From: Leuconostoc lactis
GTDB lineage: Bacteria; Bacillota; Bacilli; Lactobacillales; Lactobacillaceae
Direction of reading: 5' to 3'
Assembly (NCBI RefSeq): GCF_007954625.1
Contig: NZ_CP042420.1
Coordinates: forward strand, 683,501-747,500
Length of the DNA: 64,000 nt
Position numbers and translations under genes: made by a program. Of this stretch, positions 52,106 through 60,223 are shown in pieces; the stretch's first letter is position 1; each line of letters begins with the position of its first letter. Under the pieces are notes generated by a model. The model ran no database searches. It was not told the origin of the DNA and was given only the letters and a program-made list of their open reading frames with translations.

Positions 52106-53389
52106 TTACTGCAGCCCCTTTTTTTGTTGTGTTTTCAAAGTTTGATAGATTTCCTGGAATGATTGTTCAATTTTGGAATTGCCTTTTGGCTGGAAATAAG
52201 TCACTTGTTGCAGTTGATCGGGTAAGTATTGCTGAGGTACCCAATCATTGTCGTAATCATGAGGATAAATATAACCTGTTCCATGTCCCAAGTCGGCGGC
52301 ACCTTTGTAGTGGGCGTCTTTAAGGTGTGGCGGAATGTCACGACTTTTGCCCTGACGAATATCAGCTAATGCAGCGTCGATCGCACGGTAGGCGGCATTT
52401 GACTTTGGTGATAGCGCCAGTTCAATAATGGCATTGGCAAAAGGAATCCGTGCTTCTGGCAATCCTAGGTTTTGGGCGGCTTGAATAGCGGTTATCGCAC
52501 GTTGTGCAGCGCCGGGATTAGCTAAACCAATATCTTCGTAAGCAATCACCGTCAAGCGGCGGGCGAGAATGTTGATATCACCGGATTCGATAATCCGCGC
52601 GGCGTAATGTAAGGCGGCATCAACATCTGAACCACGAATGGATTTTTGAAGGGCTGAAATGACATCATAGTGCGCATCACCATCTTTATCCGCCGAAAGT
52701 GCTTTACGCTGGACGGTTTCTTCAATGATTGGTAAGGTGATATGAATTTGTTGATTATCATCTGGTTTTGTTGATAAGACAGCTAGTTCTAAACCGTTCA
52801 ATGCGCTGCGCAAATCACCATTTGTGGCACGGGCGAGTTGTTGGCGCGCCGCTTCATCGAGTGTGACATCATACTGGCCGAGGCCATTAGTTTGGTCGGC
52901 CAACGCCCGATCCACCGCAGACAAAATGTCGGCTTCAGTTAAGGATTCTAACTGAAAAATTTGTGTTCGTGATCGGATGGCTGGGGTGACGTTGATATAA
53001 GGATTTTCAGTGGTGGCGCCAATTAAAATAATGGCGCCAGATTCCAAATAGGGCAATAAAAAGTCCTGTTTGACCTTATTTAAACGATGGATTTCGTCTA
53101 AGAGCAAAACCACTGCGCCAGACATTTTTGCTTCCTCTGCGACGATTTGCAAATCTTTTTGACTATCTGTCGCAGCATTGAGCATGCGAAAAGCATACTT
53201 AGAAGAGCCGGCGATTGCCGAAGCGATGGATGTTTTGCCAATGCCTGGTGGACCATACAAAATCATGGAACTAAGGCGTTTCGCCGCGACCATGCGCCAG
53301 ATAATTTTGCCTTCGCCAACAAGATGTTGTTGGCCAACAATTTCTTCAATTTTGGTCGGACGCATGCGATATGCGAGTGGTTGTTGCAT
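52106..53389 (-). CDS. rarA: Replication-associated recombination protein RarA (MgsA), AAA+ ATPase
   Basis: 427 residues. It begins MQQPLAYRMRPTKIEEIVGQQHL, with Walker A YGPPGIGKTS, Walker B LLLDEIHRLNK, sensor ATTENP and the C-terminal RarA domain (EARIPFANAIIELALSPKSNAAY; HLKDAHYKGAADLGHGTGYIYPHDY). It acts at stalled replication forks. In Bacillus the same gene (yrvN) also neighbours a 6S RNA gene, supporting the ncRNA call next to it. No separate terminator is seen before the 6S promoter. Confidence 0.95.
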   Translation of the reverse strand: MQQPLAYRMRPTKIEEIVGQQHLVGEGKIIWRMVAAKRLSSMILYGPPGIGKTSIASAIAGSSKYAFRMLNAATDSQKDLQIVAEEAKMSGAVVLLLDEIHRLNKVKQDFLLPYLESGAIILIGATTENPYINVTPAIRSRTQIFQLESLTEADILSAVDRALADQTNGLGQYDVTLDEAARQQLARATNGDLRSALNGLELAVLSTKPDDNQQIHITLPIIEETVQRKALSADKDGDAHYDVISALQKSIRGSDVDAALHYAARIIESGDINILARRLTVIAYEDIGLANPGAAQRAITAIQAAQNLGLPEARIPFANAIIELALSPKSNAAYRAIDAALADIRQGKSRDIPPHLKDAHYKGAADLGHGTGYIYPHDYDNDWVPQQYLPDQLQQVTYFQPKGNSKIEQSFQEIYQTLKTQQKKGLQ

Positions 53390-53416
53390 AATGAACGAGC
53401 ATCCTTTCTAGTTGGT

Positions 53417-53788
53417 TTAAGTGAAATAAATTTGATCGATATTAACGGCGTCATCAGCAGCCAACAAAACCGCAATCGGATCATCTTCTGTTGTTGCGTC
53501 ATTTGTCGATAGTAAGGTGAATGGGTGATTTGTCGTGACTGCCATACGGACATACGTTGTAAAGAAATCACCAGCGAGTGGTTGGCTGATTAAGACTTTA
53601 CCCTCAGTATGTTGCTTTAATGTGGCCTCGAACTGTGCCTGAATTGCTGGTGAGTTGAGTTGTGATTTTTTAACAGCAGCAATGACACGTTCTCTAAAAG
53701 TGCCCAGATAACGGTGTTGTTCATCGGGATTAAGTTGATGTTGACCACCGTTTAATTGTTCGTTTTGCAAGCGTTCATTGATATCCAT
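53417..53788 (-). CDS. YueI family protein (DUF1694)
   Basis: 123 soluble residues: MDINERLQNEQLNGGQHQLNPDEQHRYLGTFRERV, then KVLISQPLAGDFFTTYVRMAV near 65 and FTLLSTNDATTEDDPIAVLLAADDAVNID. This matches DUF1694/YueI, conserved in Firmicutes without a known function. CGGAG lies upstream of the ATG. It is 27 bases upstream of rarA on the same strand and probably shares its transcript. Confidence 0.85.
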   Translation of the reverse strand: MDINERLQNEQLNGGQHQLNPDEQHRYLGTFRERVIAAVKKSQLNSPAIQAQFEATLKQHTEGKVLISQPLAGDFFTTYVRMAVTTNHPFTLLSTNDATTEDDPIAVLLAADDAVNIDQIYFT

Positions 53789-53860
53789 GGTTTCTTTCTT
53801 CTCCGATACGTTGTAATAAGTCTATTATACGTTAGTTAAGATGAAATTTTAATTCAAACG

Positions 53861-53889
53861 AAAAACACCACCCGAAGGTGGTGTTTTTT
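53861..53889. terminator. Terminator of rpsD (bidirectional sequence)
   Basis: AAAAACACCACC, CGAA (TTCG on the minus strand), GGTGGTGTTTTTT. It lies just downstream of rpsD on the minus strand. Confidence 0.92.
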
Positions 53890-53910
53890 AACCAGATTTG
53901 GTTTAAGATA

Positions 53911-54522
53911 TTAACCCAAACGGTTGTAGTATTCGACGATCAAAGCTTCGTTGATGTCGGCATCTAATTCTTCGCGTTCTGGCAAACGTACCAAAGTACC
54001 TTCAAGCTTGTCAGCGTCGAATGATACGAATTGTGGACGTGCCACAACTGATTCAACAGCAACTTGGATAGGTACAATGTTCTTTGACTTATCGCGAACA
54101 GAAATCACTTGACCAGGTGTTACTTGGTATGAAGGGATATCAACACGTTGACCATCAACCAAAATGTGGCCGTGGTTAACTAATTGACGTGCTTGTTGGC
54201 GTGTTGTTGCCAAACCAAGACGGTAAACAAGTGAATCCAAACGTTGTTCCAACAAGATCATGAAGTTAGTACCGTGAGTACCCTTACGGATCTTACCAGC
54301 CTTGTTAAACAAAGAATGGAATTGACGTTCTGTCAAACCATAAGTGAAACGCAACTTTTGCTTTTCGCGCAATTGCATACCATATTCAGAAACCTTTGCG
54401 CGGCGTCCGGCACCGTGATCACCAGGTGCGTACGCACGACGTGACAATTCCTTACCAGTACCTGACAATGAAACACCCAAGCGACGTGAAATGCGCCACT
54501 TTGGACCTGTATAACGTGACAT
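53911..54522 (-). CDS. rpsD: 30S ribosomal protein S4
   Basis: 203 residues: [37 protein letters not shown], the S4 domain [31 protein letters not shown], and the end [12 protein letters not shown]. There are no cysteines, so this is the zinc-free form. S4 starts 30S assembly and represses its own synthesis in Bacillus by binding the leader. ATG 54522 follows GGAGG; the frame is open to 54570 through the leader hairpin. The leader RNA here is highly structured. Confidence 0.97.
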   Translation of the reverse strand: MSRYTGPKWRISRRLGVSLSGTGKELSRRAYAPGDHGAGRRAKVSEYGMQLREKQKLRFTYGLTERQFHSLFNKAGKIRKGTHGTNFMILLEQRLDSLVYRLGLATTRQQARQLVNHGHILVDGQRVDIPSYQVTPGQVISVRDKSKNIVPIQVAVESVVARPQFVSFDADKLEGTLVRLPEREELDADINEALIVEYYNRLG

Positions 54523-54650
54523 ATATATGTCCTCCAAAATGTATTTTGTCGTACATTTGAGGGTAAGCACCAGATGCGTGCAGCGCCAAACTTGACGTTT
54601 CTCAGTGCCAGTAGCTGTGGCCTTACTAACGATTTGGGGACGCTGTTGAC
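54523..54650 (-). promoter_or_regulatory. rpsD leader with long-range helix and SD-masking hairpin
   Basis: On the minus strand CAGCG-TCC-CCAAA pairs with TTTGGCGCTG (54581-54645, three-base bulge), enclosing GCCA/TGGC. Nearer the gene, CTC-AAATGTA pairs with TACATTT-TG-GAG (54531-54563), and the latter includes the GGAGG Shine-Dalgarno. Autogenous repression of rpsD by S4 is known in Bacillus; that this leader works the same way is inferred. Confidence 0.65.
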
Positions 54651-54836
54651 GCGCTTCTTTACTTACTGCTACTCAATATAACAACTTATCCCAATATACC
54701 AGAAAAGGCCAAAATTAGCAAGTTGTTAAGAAAATTGTAAACGCGTTGAGATTTAGCAAAAAAAGGCGAGAAAATCGGCATAAAAAAAAGTGGCGTGATA
54801 AAATTGGAATAATCAATAAAAATGGGATAAAAACAC

Positions 54837-56549
54837 ATGAATTTAATTATATTAGCAATTGTTTTGGGTATTGTGGTCATTGCTTACTTGGCGATCTTTG
54901 TTATGCAGCGTGCCACCGTCAAAAAAGTCAACATCCTTAAAGATAGAAAAGCACAACTAATGTCTTTGAAGGTCCGCGATGAACTCGTTGAAGGCCGCAA
55001 GTTAGCCTTGACTGGGCAGTCACTGAAGGAATATCAAAATTTAGAGAGTCGTTTTAATGATGTTAAAAACAATAAATTTCTAAAAATTGACCAGCAAGCC
55101 AACCTTGTTTTGTTTGAAGCGCGCGGGATTAACTTCATTAAAACACGCCATGAGTTGGCCCGTTTTGAAGCCATGGTGGATGACACGGAACAAACGATTC
55201 ATGACGTTCGCAATGGACTCGTTGAACTGAAAAAGATCAATGAAGCGCATCGTGAAGCCATTAATGAGCTGAAAAAGAAGTATGACGAGTTGCGTAAACG
55301 ACTACTGGCTGAGAACTTTAAGTTTGGGCCAGCCAACGGTGCGCTTGATCAATTCTTGAAACAACTTGAGGCTGATTATGATGAATTTACCCGTTTAACT
55401 GAAGCTGGTGATCATGCAACTGCATCGGATATCTATGAACAATTGGCGATGGAAACAACGCAAATGGAAAAGATGATGACAGATATTCCGCCGTTGTTTG
55501 AAAAGCTTGATAAAGTTTATGTGGATCAACTCAATGAATTAGCACAAGGCCATGATGAACTAGTTGCCCAAGGTTATGTGTTCCCAAATGATACCCTGCA
55601 ACAAGAACTACAAGCGATTGACCAACAACGCCAACAAGTGTTGCAATTGTTAGGTGATTTGAAGTTGAAAGAAGTATCTGAACAGAACGGTTACATCGAA
55701 CGTCGCATTGACACACTCTACGACATGATGGAAACGGAAATTACCGCCCGACAACAAGTCATGAAAAATGCGAAGACATTGTCATCAGATCTTTTGCGGT
55801 TGCGTGAACAAAATAGTACATTGGCGATTGAACTGGATCGCTTAAGTCAGAGTTTCCAATTTAACCATAAGGAACTTGAAACACGTCGTGTGTTACTAGA
55901 ACAAATCAATGCGGCAGAAGAACAAGTAAATCACAATGATGATTTGTTGGAATCTGCTGAAATGTCATACAGTGAATTACGGGCGAAGCAAGAAGCTTTG
56001 CTCAAGCATTTTGCCGAAATTGAAGCCCAACAAATTGACATGTGGGAAAAGATTTCTGGTTTGGAAAAAGCTAAGCGTTCTGCCCGTCAACTCGGTGGGG
56101 AATACCAGCAAGAAATTGAAAATATTAAGCACGCTGTTGAACGGATGAGTTTACCTGGTTTGCCTGCGACTTATCTAGAATATTTCTTTGCCGTGACGAA
56201 TGAATTGGAACGACTCGCCAAGTCACTCAAAGCTGATTTAGTTGACATGGATGAGGTACAACGACAATTAAACATTGTGTCAGCAGATATTGATACCTTA
56301 AAAGAAAAGACGGACACGATTGTCGACCAAGCAGCGTTGACAGAACAATTGTTGCAGTACGCTAATCGCTATCGTGCCACTAATGAACGTGTGGCTGCGG
56401 CAAGCGAACAAGCACGGATGTTTTACGAACGAGATTACAATTTTGGTAAAGCGATGGATGTTTTGGGACCAGCACTGGATAGTGTTGAACCAGGGGTCTA
56501 TGAGAAGTTAGTGGATGCTTATATGCGTCGCAAGACACCGTTACTTTAA
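54837..56549 (+). CDS. ezrA: Septation ring formation regulator EzrA
   Basis: 570 residues: one N-terminal membrane helix (about 3-23), then an almost wholly helical, coiled-coil cytoplasmic part (for example DRKAQLMSLKVRDELVEGRKLALTG and LARFEAMVDDTEQTIHDVRNGL). This is the EzrA layout: a spectrin-like arc that restrains FtsZ ring placement and links to cell-wall synthesis. Length is typical. The SD is weak (GGGAT). It is monocistronic with a strong terminator. Confidence 0.95.
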   Translation: MNLIILAIVLGIVVIAYLAIFVMQRATVKKVNILKDRKAQLMSLKVRDELVEGRKLALTGQSLKEYQNLESRFNDVKNNKFLKIDQQANLVLFEARGINFIKTRHELARFEAMVDDTEQTIHDVRNGLVELKKINEAHREAINELKKKYDELRKRLLAENFKFGPANGALDQFLKQLEADYDEFTRLTEAGDHATASDIYEQLAMETTQMEKMMTDIPPLFEKLDKVYVDQLNELAQGHDELVAQGYVFPNDTLQQELQAIDQQRQQVLQLLGDLKLKEVSEQNGYIERRIDTLYDMMETEITARQQVMKNAKTLSSDLLRLREQNSTLAIELDRLSQSFQFNHKELETRRVLLEQINAAEEQVNHNDDLLESAEMSYSELRAKQEALLKHFAEIEAQQIDMWEKISGLEKAKRSARQLGGEYQQEIENIKHAVERMSLPGLPATYLEYFFAVTNELERLAKSLKADLVDMDEVQRQLNIVSADIDTLKEKTDTIVDQAALTEQLLQYANRYRATNERVAAASEQARMFYERDYNFGKAMDVLGPALDSVEPGVYEKLVDAYMRRKTPLL

Positions 56550-56556
56550 AATTTGA

Positions 56557-56597
56557 CCACATAAAAAGGACTGCATTTGCAGTCCTTTTTATGTGGC
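56557..56597. terminator. Bidirectional terminator between ezrA and the amino-acid permease
   Basis: CCACATAAAAAGGACTGCA and TGCAGTCCTTTTTATGTGG pair perfectly across two bases. Confidence 0.94.
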
Positions 56598-56598
56598 T

Positions 56599-57999
56599 TT
56601 AAGATAACTTTGAATTTCGTACACCGTAGATAGCGTACCAAACAATACCAGCAATGACCCAGAGGCTAAACAGGAACAATGTGTTGACGGGTAGTTTTGC
56701 GATCAACAATAGGCTAATCACGCCAGCAATGAATGGGAGCACTGGATAACCAGGCACTTTGAAACCGTCATGAGATAAGTCTTTCCGACGACGTAAGATT
56801 AAGATACCAAAGTTAATGAATGTGAAGGCTAACAAGGTACCGGCATTGATCAAACTCGCTAATGTGTTCAGTGGAATTAAACCAGCAAAGATTGATTCAA
56901 CGACAACAGCAACGATTAATGCGTTAACTGGTAAACGTGAACCAGCAGAAATCCTACCTAATGGCTTTGGGAGTAACCCATCACGACCAAATGAGTAAGT
57001 GAGACGTGATGAGGCGTAGACAAGTGCCAAAATGGCTGTAAACATACCAATTAATGCACCGACAATGATGACAACAGAGAATTGCGTTTGGTGAATGGCT
57101 TGTAGGGCAAATGCTGCCGGATCATCCACGCCCAACTTTTTATAGTTCACAATACCAGTCAAAACAACGGCAAACAGTACATAGAGCAGGGCTGAAATCA
57201 AAACAGTCCCGATGATACCACGGGCCATCGTCTTTTGTGGATTTTTAACTTCGGCAGCATGTGCGGCAATGGTATCAAATCCCAAGAAGGCAAAGATGAT
57301 ACTTGCAGTGGCCGCCCAGATACCGTTTAAGCCAAAGACACCAGAATGGAATTCTTTTGGATAAAAAGGTACGTAGTTGGTGTGCTTAATAAAGAAAGAA
57401 CCACCAATGATGAACAACCCTAGGATAGCAACCTTCACAACTACAGCAGCATTTTCGACCTTTTTAGATGTATTCAATCCGCGAGACAAAATTGCGGTGA
57501 CGATTAAGATGATCAAAACGGCAAATAAATTCACCACGCCACCTTCTAGTGGGCCGGCCATCAGGCTTTTTGGCATGTGAATCCCAAAAATTGTGAGGAG
57601 GTTACCGAAATAAGCGGAAAAACCAGTCGCAATGGCTGAAACGGCTAAGAAGTATTCTAAGATAAGTGACCAACCTAGTAACCAGCCGATAATCTCACCA
57701 TAGATGACACTCCCATAAGAATAAGCGGATCCGGCCACCGGCATCGCTGATGAAAATTCAGCAAAGGCCATACCAGATAGGCCAGAGAAGATGGCGGCAA
57801 TCAAAAAGGCGACGGATACAGCCGGGCCAGCGTGTTGCGCAGCTTCGTGGCCAGGTAAGATGAAAATACCTGTTCCGATCACCGTCCCAACACCAAGACC
57901 AATGAGGTCGCGCGTTGTCAATTCGCGCGTCATATGAGAATCTGCATTAATGTAGTTTTGCACAGATTCACGTCTAAATGCTCTTGTGAAGATAGACAT
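56599..57999 (-). CDS. APC-superfamily amino-acid permease (YfnA/cationic amino-acid transporter type)
   Basis: 466 residues with about twelve to thirteen membrane helices. LTTRDLIGLGVGTVIGTGIFILPGHEAA is the APC signature, FSSAMPVAGSAYSYGSVIYGEIIGW lies at helix 3, and FLGFDTIAAHAAEVKNPQKTMARGI is the cationic-transporter motif. The C-terminus FKVPGYPVLPFIAGV is typical of YfnA-like transporters. The transported amino acid is not readable from the sequence. GGGAGA precedes the ATG. Confidence 0.9.
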   Translation of the reverse strand: MSIFTRAFRRESVQNYINADSHMTRELTTRDLIGLGVGTVIGTGIFILPGHEAAQHAGPAVSVAFLIAAIFSGLSGMAFAEFSSAMPVAGSAYSYGSVIYGEIIGWLLGWSLILEYFLAVSAIATGFSAYFGNLLTIFGIHMPKSLMAGPLEGGVVNLFAVLIILIVTAILSRGLNTSKKVENAAVVVKVAILGLFIIGGSFFIKHTNYVPFYPKEFHSGVFGLNGIWAATASIIFAFLGFDTIAAHAAEVKNPQKTMARGIIGTVLISALLYVLFAVVLTGIVNYKKLGVDDPAAFALQAIHQTQFSVVIIVGALIGMFTAILALVYASSRLTYSFGRDGLLPKPLGRISAGSRLPVNALIVAVVVESIFAGLIPLNTLASLINAGTLLAFTFINFGILILRRRKDLSHDGFKVPGYPVLPFIAGVISLLLIAKLPVNTLFLFSLWVIAGIVWYAIYGVRNSKLS

Positions 58000-58126
58000 A
58001 ACATTTCTCCCATACTATTTTAATTTAAACATAACTATTATTTTAACAAGTTGACGCGCGAATGTCTAACGTTGCTTGTAAAGATACGCTACAATAGAAA
58101 TAATAACGAATCAGGATACAGGATAT

Positions 58127-58720
58127 ATGAAAGAAAATAAAGTATTTGTGATTACTGGGGCAACCGGCGTCGGCAAAACAACTATTGCACGATATTTACA
58201 AGATAATTTTCGTATGCCTCGTGTCATTACGCATACAACGCGTCCACCACGCGATCGCGAAGTCGAGGGTGTATCGTATTATTTTGAAGATGAGACGTCA
58301 TTTGAGAAAAATCATTATCTTGAGCGGGTTAATTATGCTGGAGCGCAATATGGCTCATCTTATGAAGGACTGCAACGTGCCTGGGCGAAAAATCCTTATA
58401 TCACGATTGTTTTGGATACGGCGGGGGCCATCACTTATGCGCGCGAACTAGGTGATCAGGCGGTCATTCTCTTTGTGACGGTGACAAGTCCCGATGTCTT
58501 AGTGGAACGGGTGCAAGTACGTGGGGATGATCCAACGGCGATTAAACAACGTGTGGCTTCGCCGGAATTTTTGCGGGACATGGTATTGCCGGATGCCTTA
58601 AAGGGTGTGGCTTACGAATTAGATAATGATGACTGGGCGAAAACAAAGACACAACTGGACTTGTTTGTTCATGATATTATGAATGGGCGTAGCGTGCCTA
58701 AAAATAAGCCGCTCGGTTAA
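58127..58720 (+). CDS. Guanylate kinase-like protein
   Basis: 197 residues with P-loop GATGVGKTT, TTRPPRDREVEGVSYYFEDETSF, and YAGAQYGSSYEGLQRAW, the guanylate-kinase GMP-binding pattern (TTRxxRxxExxGxxYxF, YGTS). The Arg/Lys-rich lid is shorter than in canonical Gmk and the expected EVDxxGAxQ reads VLDTAGAITYA, so this is likely a paralogue. It might phosphorylate GMP or a related substrate. AGGATA precedes ATG. Confidence 0.75.
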   Translation: MKENKVFVITGATGVGKTTIARYLQDNFRMPRVITHTTRPPRDREVEGVSYYFEDETSFEKNHYLERVNYAGAQYGSSYEGLQRAWAKNPYITIVLDTAGAITYARELGDQAVILFVTVTSPDVLVERVQVRGDDPTAIKQRVASPEFLRDMVLPDALKGVAYELDNDDWAKTKTQLDLFVHDIMNGRSVPKNKPLG

Positions 58721-58754
58721 TACGATATTATATGATAAATTAGTAATAATGTGC

Positions 58755-58783
58755 TTGACTTTCACAAGGTAAAAGATTATGAT
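58755..58783 (+). promoter_or_regulatory. Promoter of the aromatic aminotransferase operon
   Basis: TTGACT (58755-58760), 17-bp spacer, TATGAT (58778-58783). Start near 58790 gives a leader of about 235 nt. Confidence 0.75.
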
Positions 58784-58814
58784 TATCTCATAAATTAATG
58801 AAGGTTTTTAACAA

Positions 58815-58871
58815 ATGACAGTCAAACACATAGAAAATGCAGAACAGTTTTACTTTTGGTATTTTAGGTAG
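58815..58871 (+). CDS. Aromatic leader peptide (18 aa) for transcription attenuation
   Basis: ATG 58815, preceded by GAAGG at ten bases, encodes MTVKHIENAEQFYFWYFR and stops at TAG 58869-58871. Residues 12-17 are Phe-Tyr-Phe-Trp-Tyr-Phe, six aromatic codons in a row (TTT TAC TTT TGG TAT TTT). Three of these codons form the 5' arm of the first leader hairpin. A ribosome short of any aromatic aminoacyl-tRNA would stall there. The peptide sits before an aromatic-type aminotransferase operon and an intrinsic terminator, as in trp/phe attenuators. Confidence 0.85.
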   Translation: MTVKHIENAEQFYFWYFR

Positions 58872-58993
58872 CCTACCGTATACCAAAAGCATTTTGCATT
58901 GGTATTCGGAGGAGATGGTTCCGAATGCCTGATGAGTTTTGTCATGACTCAAGTTAGCGCACATTCGGAAACAACCGAATGTGCGTTTTTTTT
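58854..58993 (+). promoter_or_regulatory. Six-segment attenuator: competing hairpins and terminator
   Basis: Segments: 1 TTTTGGTAT (58854-58862), 2 ATACCAAAA (58880-58888), 3 TTGGTATTCGGA (58899-58910), 4 TTCCGAATGCC (58919-58929), 5 CATTCGGAA (58962-58970), 6 CCGAATG (58975-58981). Pairs 1:2, 3:4 and 5:6 give termination. Pairs 2:3 (ATACCAA/TTGGTAT) and 4:5 (TTCCGAATG/CATTCGGAA, 9 bp) give antitermination. A ribosome stalled on the aromatic codons hides segment 1 and frees segment 2; one at the stop codon hides part of 2 and favours termination. Confidence 0.85.
58958..58993 (+). terminator. Attenuator terminator upstream of the aminotransferase
   Basis: CGCACATTCGG (58958-58968), loop AAACAA, CCGAATGTGCG (58975-58985), T8. 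The stem is perfect over 11 bp. Confidence 0.93.
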
Positions 58994-59026
58994 GTTAAAC
59001 CGAGTTGTGAATTAGAGGAGAAAATT

Positions 59027-60223
59027 ATGCCACACGCAAAACCAGCCTTGCTATCATCATTTAACCAACGATTGGATCTCGTGAAGCCCAGTGCAATCCG
59101 TGCTTTCGATAATGAAGTCAGTGCCATTCCTGACATTTTAAAATTGACGTTGGGTGAGCCGGATTTTGATGTGCCAGAACATATTAAGCAGGCCGCTGTT
59201 CGTTCAATTGTTGAAAATGATTCACATTATGCGGCGTCTAACGGTACATTGGCTTTACGTCAAGCAGCTGCCGGCTTTTTGGCAGATCGCTATGGGGTTG
59301 ACTATGATGCTGAAAGTGAAATTATTGTCACTGTTGGGGCAACGGAAGCGATTTATACGGTTGTGACATCACTATTAAATCCAGGGGATAAAGTATTGTT
59401 GCCAACGCCAATCTTTCCATTGTATATTCCGGTGACGTTAGTTGGCGGTGGCGAACCAGTATTTATTGATACATCAGCCAATGGATTTGTTTTAAGTCCG
59501 GAAATGTTAAAAGCAGCGATTGCAGAACATGGCGACAGCATTAAGGCGATTGTGTTGAACTTCCCGTCTAATCCAACCGGTGTGACTTATGACGAAGCAG
59601 CCGTTCGCGCTTTGGCTGAGGTGTTGCGTGATACGAATATTGTCGTCATTTCTGATGAAATTTATTCCGAATTAACCTATGAAACAACGCATGTTTCGAT
59701 GGCACAATTCTTACCAGAACAAACTATTTTGCTTAACGGCGTCTCTAAGTCACACGCGATGACGGGTTACCGGATCGGTTTGTTAGCCGGGCCGGCAGAA
59801 TTGGTGGCTAAATTGGGTTTGATTCACCAATTCACGATTACGACACCGACGAACTCAGCGATGGCAGCGGCAGCCGAAGCGTTAGGCACACCAGCCGGAA
59901 AAGCAGATACATTGGCAATGAAGGCCGAATATCAAGCGCGCCGTGACTATGTTTACCAAACGATGACTGACTTAGGGTTTGATATACCAAAACCAGCGGG
60001 TGCTTTCTATATTTTTGCTAAGATTCCAGCTGATTTACCGCAAGATGATGTAGCGTTTGCCCGTGACTTAGCGCAAAAAAACAAGCTCGCGGTTATTCCT
60101 GGTTCAGCTTTTGGCCCAGGTGGCGAAGGGTACGTACGATTGAGTTATGCCGCATCAATGGCAACATTGGAAGAAGCGATGGCGCGCTTAACAGCATATA
60201 TCGAGGCGAATCGCCATGCCTAA
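59027..60223 (+). CDS. Aminotransferase class I, probable aromatic amino-acid aminotransferase (AraT/PatA-like)
   Basis: 398 residues of fold-type I PLP enzyme: LTLGEPDFDVPEHI, HYAASNGTLALRQAAAGF, VGATEAIYTVVTSLL, NFPSNPTGVTYDE, ISDEIYSELTY, and the PLP lysine in GVSKSHAMTGYRIG; the substrate-carboxylate Arg is in EGYVRLSYA. It exchanges amino groups between amino acids and 2-oxo acids. The aromatic attenuator upstream points to Phe/Tyr/Trp. ATG 59027 follows AGAGGAG; the frame is open to 58979 inside the terminator. It overlaps the next gene by eight bases. Confidence 0.9.
   Translation: MPHAKPALLSSFNQRLDLVKPSAIRAFDNEVSAIPDILKLTLGEPDFDVPEHIKQAAVRSIVENDSHYAASNGTLALRQAAAGFLADRYGVDYDAESEIIVTVGATEAIYTVVTSLLNPGDKVLLPTPIFPLYIPVTLVGGGEPVFIDTSANGFVLSPEMLKAAIAEHGDSIKAIVLNFPSNPTGVTYDEAAVRALAEVLRDTNIVVISDEIYSELTYETTHVSMAQFLPEQTILLNGVSKSHAMTGYRIGLLAGPAELVAKLGLIHQFTITTPTNSAMAAAAEALGTPAGKADTLAMKAEYQARRDYVYQTMTDLGFDIPKPAGAFYIFAKIPADLPQDDVAFARDLAQKNKLAVIPGSAFGPGGEGYVRLSYAASMATLEEAMARLTAYIEANRHA

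Noticed and set aside
58979..59026. N-terminal extension of the aminotransferase from ATG 58979
   Set aside because: It starts inside the attenuator terminator stem; ATG 59027 has a strong SD.
58790..59026. T-box, lysine or SAM riboswitch in the aminotransferase leader
   Set aside because: None of their conserved cores is present; the aromatic leader peptide with alternative hairpins explains the leader better.
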